Below the pieces are notes generated by a model. The model worked only from the letters and a program-made list of their open reading frames with translations. It did not search any database and was not told the origin of the DNA. From assembly GCA_011775825.1 (NCBI GenBank), contig JAABYK010000692.1, positions 19,272-29,089 of the forward strand: DNA of 9,818 nt, read 5' to 3'. Source of the stretch: Candidatus Zhuqueibacterota bacterium. Lineage in GTDB: Bacteria; Zhuqueibacterota; Zhuqueibacteria; Oceanimicrobiales; Oceanimicrobiaceae. Below, in pieces: positions 6,952 through 9,818 of this stretch; within the stretch, counting starts at the first letter, position 1, and every line of letters begins with the position of its first letter. The translations under genes and the position numbers were made by a program.

Positions 6952-7704
6952 CTACTTTTTCTTATCCGTATCTCCGAAAAAATGTTGAACCAAATCGATA
7001 GGCAATGGAAATACAATGGTGGAATTGTTTTCAGCCGCCACCTCCGTTAATGTCTGCAAAAAGCGCAACTGCAGTGCTTGCGGAAAAGCGCTTATGATTT
7101 CCGCCGCATCTCTCAGCTTTTTGGAAGCCTGAAACTCTCCCTCGGCGTGGATAATCTTTGCGCGTCTTTCACGTTCCGATTCAGCCTGTCTGGCGATGGC
7201 ACGCTGCATCTCTTGCGGCAAATCGACGTGTTTGATTTCTACCAGGGAGACTTTGATGCCCCAAGGGTCGCTGTGGCTGTCGATGATTTCTTGAAGGCTC
7301 GCGTTGATTTTTTCTCGTTCGCCGAGTATTTCGTCGAGTTCGGCGCCGCCGGATACGCTTCTTAATGTTGTTTGGGCGAGCTGGGAGGTGGCATACAGAA
7401 AATCCTCCACTTCGGTAATGGCCTTGGACGGATCCATGACTCGGAAATACAATACGGCATTGATTTTAACGGAAACGTTGTCTTTGGTAATCACATCCTG
7501 AGGTGGAATATCCATGGCCACAGTTCGCAGGCTCACCTTGACCATGCGATCGATAATCGGGATCAGGATGATCAATCCGGGACCCTTTGAGCCGACCAAA
7601 CGACCCAATCGAAAGATCACGCCCCTTTCGTACTCTCGCAAAATACGGATTGCGCTCGCCAAGAGCATGACCAAGATCACAATGAGCAATGTAATAGCTG
7701 GCAT
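6952..7704 (-). CDS. Slipin (stomatin/prohibitin SPFH-domain membrane scaffold), NfeD partner
   Basis: A 250-aa SPFH-family protein, the usual size for a prokaryotic slipin. These proteins oligomerise on the membrane and organise or regulate membrane proteins. Residues about 3-20 form a membrane hairpin or TM segment. The SPFH domain runs about 22-200, with EYERGVIFRLGRL (24-36), GPGL (41-44) and the LRSVSGGAELDEIL segment (114-127). A charged coiled-coil region follows (about 165-205). Near the C-terminus STIVFPLPIDL (228-238) is the hydrophobic segment type that an NfeD protease (P. horikoshii PH1510) cleaves in its stomatin partner. The tail ends in KKK. The start is well supported: GGAGG (7713-7717) lies 8 nt before the ATG. 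It lies 52 bp downstream of the nfeD gene on the same strand, the classic arrangement. Confidence 0.95.
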   Translation of the reverse strand: MPAITLLIVILVMLLASAIRILREYERGVIFRLGRLVGSKGPGLIILIPIIDRMVKVSLRTVAMDIPPQDVITKDNVSVKINAVLYFRVMDPSKAITEVEDFLYATSQLAQTTLRSVSGGAELDEILGEREKINASLQEIIDSHSDPWGIKVSLVEIKHVDLPQEMQRAIARQAESERERRAKIIHAEGEFQASKKLRDAAEIISAFPQALQLRFLQTLTEVAAENNSTIVFPLPIDLVQHFFGDTDKKK

Positions 7705-7712
7705 TTTTTAAG

Positions 7713-7717
7713 CCTCC
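7713..7717 (-). promoter_or_regulatory. Strong Shine-Dalgarno for the slipin gene
   Basis: The minus strand reads GGAGG here, with an 8-nt spacer (CTTAAAAA) to the ATG ending at 7704. This is the best ribosome binding site in the minus-strand operon. The nfeD and exonuclease genes have poor ones, which suggests that slipin is made in excess over its neighbours. Confidence 0.7.
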
Positions 7718-7756
7718 ATTGACTGATGAACTTGAACCAAATTCAGAACGAATTTA

Positions 7757-9097
7757 TTATGCGAGTTTTTCTATCCTGAGAACCAATCCGTCATCCACGG
7801 CTACAACCCGAATTTTTTCGCCTTTTTTAATTACCTGGTCGCTCATAGCTTTCCAAATTTCGCCATGGATGCTGACTTTACCTTCGGGTGAGATTTTGGT
7901 TTGAGCAACGCCAACTTCTCCGACTAAGCCTTCTCTGCCAGTTGTCACCTTGCCAAGGTGTGTTTTGAACGCCATGCTAAAGGCGAAAATGAAAAAAGCG
8001 GCCGTTACCGCCACAACGGTGATGATTAAGCTTAGTGAAATTTGTAACACGGGTTGATAAATGTTCGGTGGCTCTTCGATAAGCATGAGGGAACCGAGGG
8101 TCATGGCTATAATTCCACCTATTGTTAATAAACCATAACTCGTTACTTTAACCTCTAAAATGAACAGGATAATCGCAAGCAGAATCAGAAGCAGTCCTGC
8201 ATAATTAACCGGCAACATAGAAAGAGCGAAAAACGCCAGAATCAGGAATATCGCACCCACTACGCCAGGAAAGATTGCGCCGGGATTGGACAGCTCGAAA
8301 AACAGACCATAGATGCCAAGCATCAATAAAATATAAGCGACGTTTGGATTGGATATTTTTTCCAATATTTTGTACCGAAGATTCATCTCCCGATAAACGA
8401 TTCGTAAATTTTCCGTATTCAGCCTGGTCTTACCGGAAGCAAGCTCGACCTCCATGCCATCGACTTGTTTGAGCAGACTATCTATCGAAGGAGAGATAAA
8501 GTCGATCACATTTAATTCGAGGGCTTCTTTTTCCGTGATGGATACACTTTCACGAACCGCCTTCTCGGCCCATTCAGCATTTCGATCTCTCTTTTCTGCC
8601 AAAGCCTTAACCTGCGCGACCGCATCGTTAATCACTTTGTCGCCGATAACAGAGGAATCCGCTCCGCCACCGATGCTGACAGGGTGGGCAGCTCCGATAT
8701 TTGTGCTCGGTGCCATGGCCGCAATATGAGAGGCGTAAGTAATCCAGACGCCCGCCGAGGCGGCGCGAGCCCCTTGGGGTGAGACGTACACAATGATAGG
8801 CACATTGGCCGCCAAGAAACTCTTGGTTATCTCCCGCATCGATTCCATGGCACCGCCTGGCGTATCCAGTTCGATGATAAGGCAATGAATGTTCTTTTCT
8901 TCGGCTCTTTTGATAGACTTGGTTATGAATTCGGAAAGTACGGGCGTCACGATGCTGTTTTCAACCTTGATTACATGAACGGTATTCGATTTGGCGTTGC
9001 CGGTCTCTTCAGCTTCAGCCAGGAATGCACCCGATTTAACAGAGATAAGGAATAACAGAATAATAGCGATATAACTGAGCAACGTCTTAGTTTTCAT
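7757..9097 (-). CDS. nfeD: Long-form NfeD: membrane-bound ClpP-class serine protease with C-terminal OB domain
   Basis: A 446-aa three-part protein of the NfeD1b type. Residues 1-29 look like a signal peptide (cleavage plausible at AEA-EE). Residues about 38-215 form a ClpP/S49-like protease domain. The nucleophile is Ser114 in RAASAGVW, with LDTPGG at 77-82 and Lys154 (GDKVIND) in the place of the base Lys138 of P. horikoshii PH1510, so a Ser-Lys dyad appears intact. About 251-378 holds four or five TM helices with ELSNPGAIFPG between them. About 385-446 is the soluble NfeD/OB-fold domain (TGREGLVGEVG to the end). Known relatives cleave the C-terminal hydrophobic segment of their stomatin partner, and the slipin gene here follows by 52 bp. 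The ATG at 9097 is preceded by GAAGGTAG overlapping the DUF2905 stop, with a long 16-nt spacer. The protease domain is expected on the outer face of the membrane. Confidence 0.95.
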   Translation of the reverse strand: MKTKTLLSYIAIILLFLISVKSGAFLAEAEETGNAKSNTVHVIKVENSIVTPVLSEFITKSIKRAEEKNIHCLIIELDTPGGAMESMREITKSFLAANVPIIVYVSPQGARAASAGVWITYASHIAAMAPSTNIGAAHPVSIGGGADSSVIGDKVINDAVAQVKALAEKRDRNAEWAEKAVRESVSITEKEALELNVIDFISPSIDSLLKQVDGMEVELASGKTRLNTENLRIVYREMNLRYKILEKISNPNVAYILLMLGIYGLFFELSNPGAIFPGVVGAIFLILAFFALSMLPVNYAGLLLILLAIILFILEVKVTSYGLLTIGGIIAMTLGSLMLIEEPPNIYQPVLQISLSLIITVVAVTAAFFIFAFSMAFKTHLGKVTTGREGLVGEVGVAQTKISPEGKVSIHGEIWKAMSDQVIKKGEKIRVVAVDDGLVLRIEKLA

Positions 9098-9110
9098 GAG
9101 AAACCAAAAA

Positions 9111-9335
9111 CTACCTTCTACCTAAAAAGTAAAAAATTATGGATATGATGATGCTTATCAAAATTGAAGTCGTTAAAGGAAAGTAAAACGTAAAATTTTT
9201 CTTCTGTATCAGAATGTCGCCTGGCAATTTACCTAAAAACGGGATATGCTTGAAGAAGACAAAGATGAGCCCGACTGCCACAAGAAAAATCCCCAAAAAT
9301 ATGAACAATTTCCCAAAGGATTCAAAACTGAACAT
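9111..9335 (-). CDS. DUF2905 family small membrane protein
   Basis: A small two-helix membrane protein of unknown function. It has two hydrophobic segments around a conserved loop, LGKLPGDILIQKKNF, followed by FYFPLTTSILIS, which is the recognisable DUF2905 pattern. With the ATG at 9335 it is 74 aa, near the family norm (about 65-75), and GGA lies 6 nt upstream. An in-frame ATG at 9365 would add ten residues (MNSLNENGTI), overlap the upstream peptidase gene by 8 nt and lack a good ribosome site, so the shorter form is preferred. Only 13 bp separate its stop from the nfeD ATG. That tight packing suggests a shared transcript and perhaps a membrane-related role, but no activity can be read from the sequence. 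Confidence 0.85.
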   Translation of the reverse strand: MFSFESFGKLFIFLGIFLVAVGLIFVFFKHIPFLGKLPGDILIQKKNFTFYFPLTTSILISIIISIIFYFLGRR

Positions 9336-9357
9336 GATTGTTCCGTTTTCGTTCAGA

Positions 9358-9818
9358 CTATTCATTTTCTTTTCTGTACGTTGGCAAAGTTTTCTGCCAA
9401 TTCAGGACCTTATATTTCTTACAAATTTCAACCACTTTCTCTATCGGGATGGCTTTTATTTCGTGTCCATCCCGGCCTCTGACCGACGTGGCTTGAAGCA
9501 AAGAGTTGTAAATCGCTTCCTGAGTGGCTTCGACGGTAGCCATAAAGAGCGGTGACATCTGATCGTTTCGCAAACGTTTTACTTGATGCGCTTTGATTTC
9601 ACTCTCATTGGAAACAAGATTTGCGGTATAATTTGAAAAAGCGATGATATAATCGCCGCTGCCATTCGACGAAAAAGCGCCGGTTTTCGCCAGTGCCAAG
9701 TAAGCACGTTTTGCAAGCCGTTTGAGATTTCTCGAAGAAAGAGGGGCGTCCGTGGCGACAACAATCATGCAAGACCCGTCTCCATCTGCGTATTCAATCC
9801 GATTGCGATAAGAGTAGT
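9358..9818 (-). CDS. P1/DmpA-family (S58) peptidase, C-terminal part (5' truncated by window)
   Basis: This is the C-terminal portion of an L-aminopeptidase/D-esterase-like Ntn hydrolase. The frame stays open to the window end: upstream of the first methionine it reads YADGDGSC, then MIVVATDAPL. In DmpA the proenzyme cleaves itself at the Gly-Ser bond of this motif, and the new N-terminal serine becomes the nucleophile. Here that serine is codon 9774-9772, so essentially the whole small (beta) subunit is visible and the alpha part lies outside. Other family marks are NLKRLAKRAYLALAKTGAF, the SSNGSGDYIIAFS segment, EATQEAIYNSLLQA and the SVRGRDGHEIKAIP segment near the end. Family members hydrolyse N-terminal residues from short peptides; the substrate here is unknown. 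The reading frame stops at TAG 9358, and DUF2905 follows on the same strand. Confidence 0.93.
   Translation of the reverse strand, partial: YSYRNRIEYADGDGSCMIVVATDAPLSSRNLKRLAKRAYLALAKTGAFSSNGSGDYIIAFSNYTANLVSNESEIKAHQVKRLRNDQMSPLFMATVEATQEAIYNSLLQATSVRGRDGHEIKAIPIEKVVEICKKYKVLNWQKTLPTYRKENE

Noticed and set aside
7078..7365. 95-aa plus-strand open frame opposite slipin
   Set aside because: Overlaps the conserved SPFH domain in antisense; no start signal or recognisable motif.
9214..9555. 113-aa plus-strand open frame opposite DUF2905 and the P1 peptidase
   Set aside because: Spans two real minus-strand genes and their junction, with no recognisable domain.
1..9818. CRISPR arrays, IS elements, tRNA/rRNA genes, prophage or defence genes
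   Set aside because: No regularly spaced repeats, transposase motifs, tRNA-like folds or defence domains were seen on either strand; the window is filled by housekeeping and membrane-protease genes.

Overview
The window looks like chromosomal DNA from a bacterium of moderate GC content. It shows no phage, insertion sequence, CRISPR, rRNA or tRNA signal. The gene order and protein styles (nuoL-nuoM-nuoN, a bacterial M14 carboxypeptidase with a C-terminal regulatory-like domain, long-form NfeD plus slipin, a YprB-like nuclease with TPRs) would fit a free-living, respiring Gram-negative bacterium, perhaps of the FCB/Calditrichota-like lineages. That placement is only an impression; no phylogenetic marker in the window settles it.

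Plus strand, 1-4051: the distal end of a complex I (NDH-1) operon. It holds the C-terminal half of NuoL (cut by the window edge), complete NuoM and complete NuoN. The genes are 28 and 11 bp apart and must be co-transcribed. These are the three antiporter-like proton-pumping membrane subunits, and the expected lysines and glutamates are in place. A bulged stem-loop in the 89-bp gap after nuoN is a candidate terminator. Next, on the same strand, comes a membrane-anchored or secreted M14 zinc carboxypeptidase (4141-5631).

Minus strand, 9818-5623: a five-gene co-directional set, in transcription order. It begins with a P1/DmpA-family self-cleaving peptidase (only the C-terminal part, starting just before its nucleophilic serine). 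Then come a small two-helix DUF2905 membrane protein, a long-form NfeD membrane serine protease, a slipin (stomatin/SPFH) and a YprB-like DEDD exonuclease with C-terminal TPR-like repeats. Gaps are 13-63 bp, so one operon is plausible. The NfeD-slipin pair is a known membrane-protease/scaffold partnership. The P1 peptidase, DUF2905 and the nuclease are neighbours whose functional link to it is only inferred.

The two blocks converge: the carboxypeptidase and exonuclease genes overlap tail to tail by 9 bp. No stretch over 300 bases lacks a gene; the largest gap is 89 bp. I see no convincing novel system. The items most worth a second look are the protease/scaffold operon with its nuclease passenger, the convergent overlap, and a few small hairpins.
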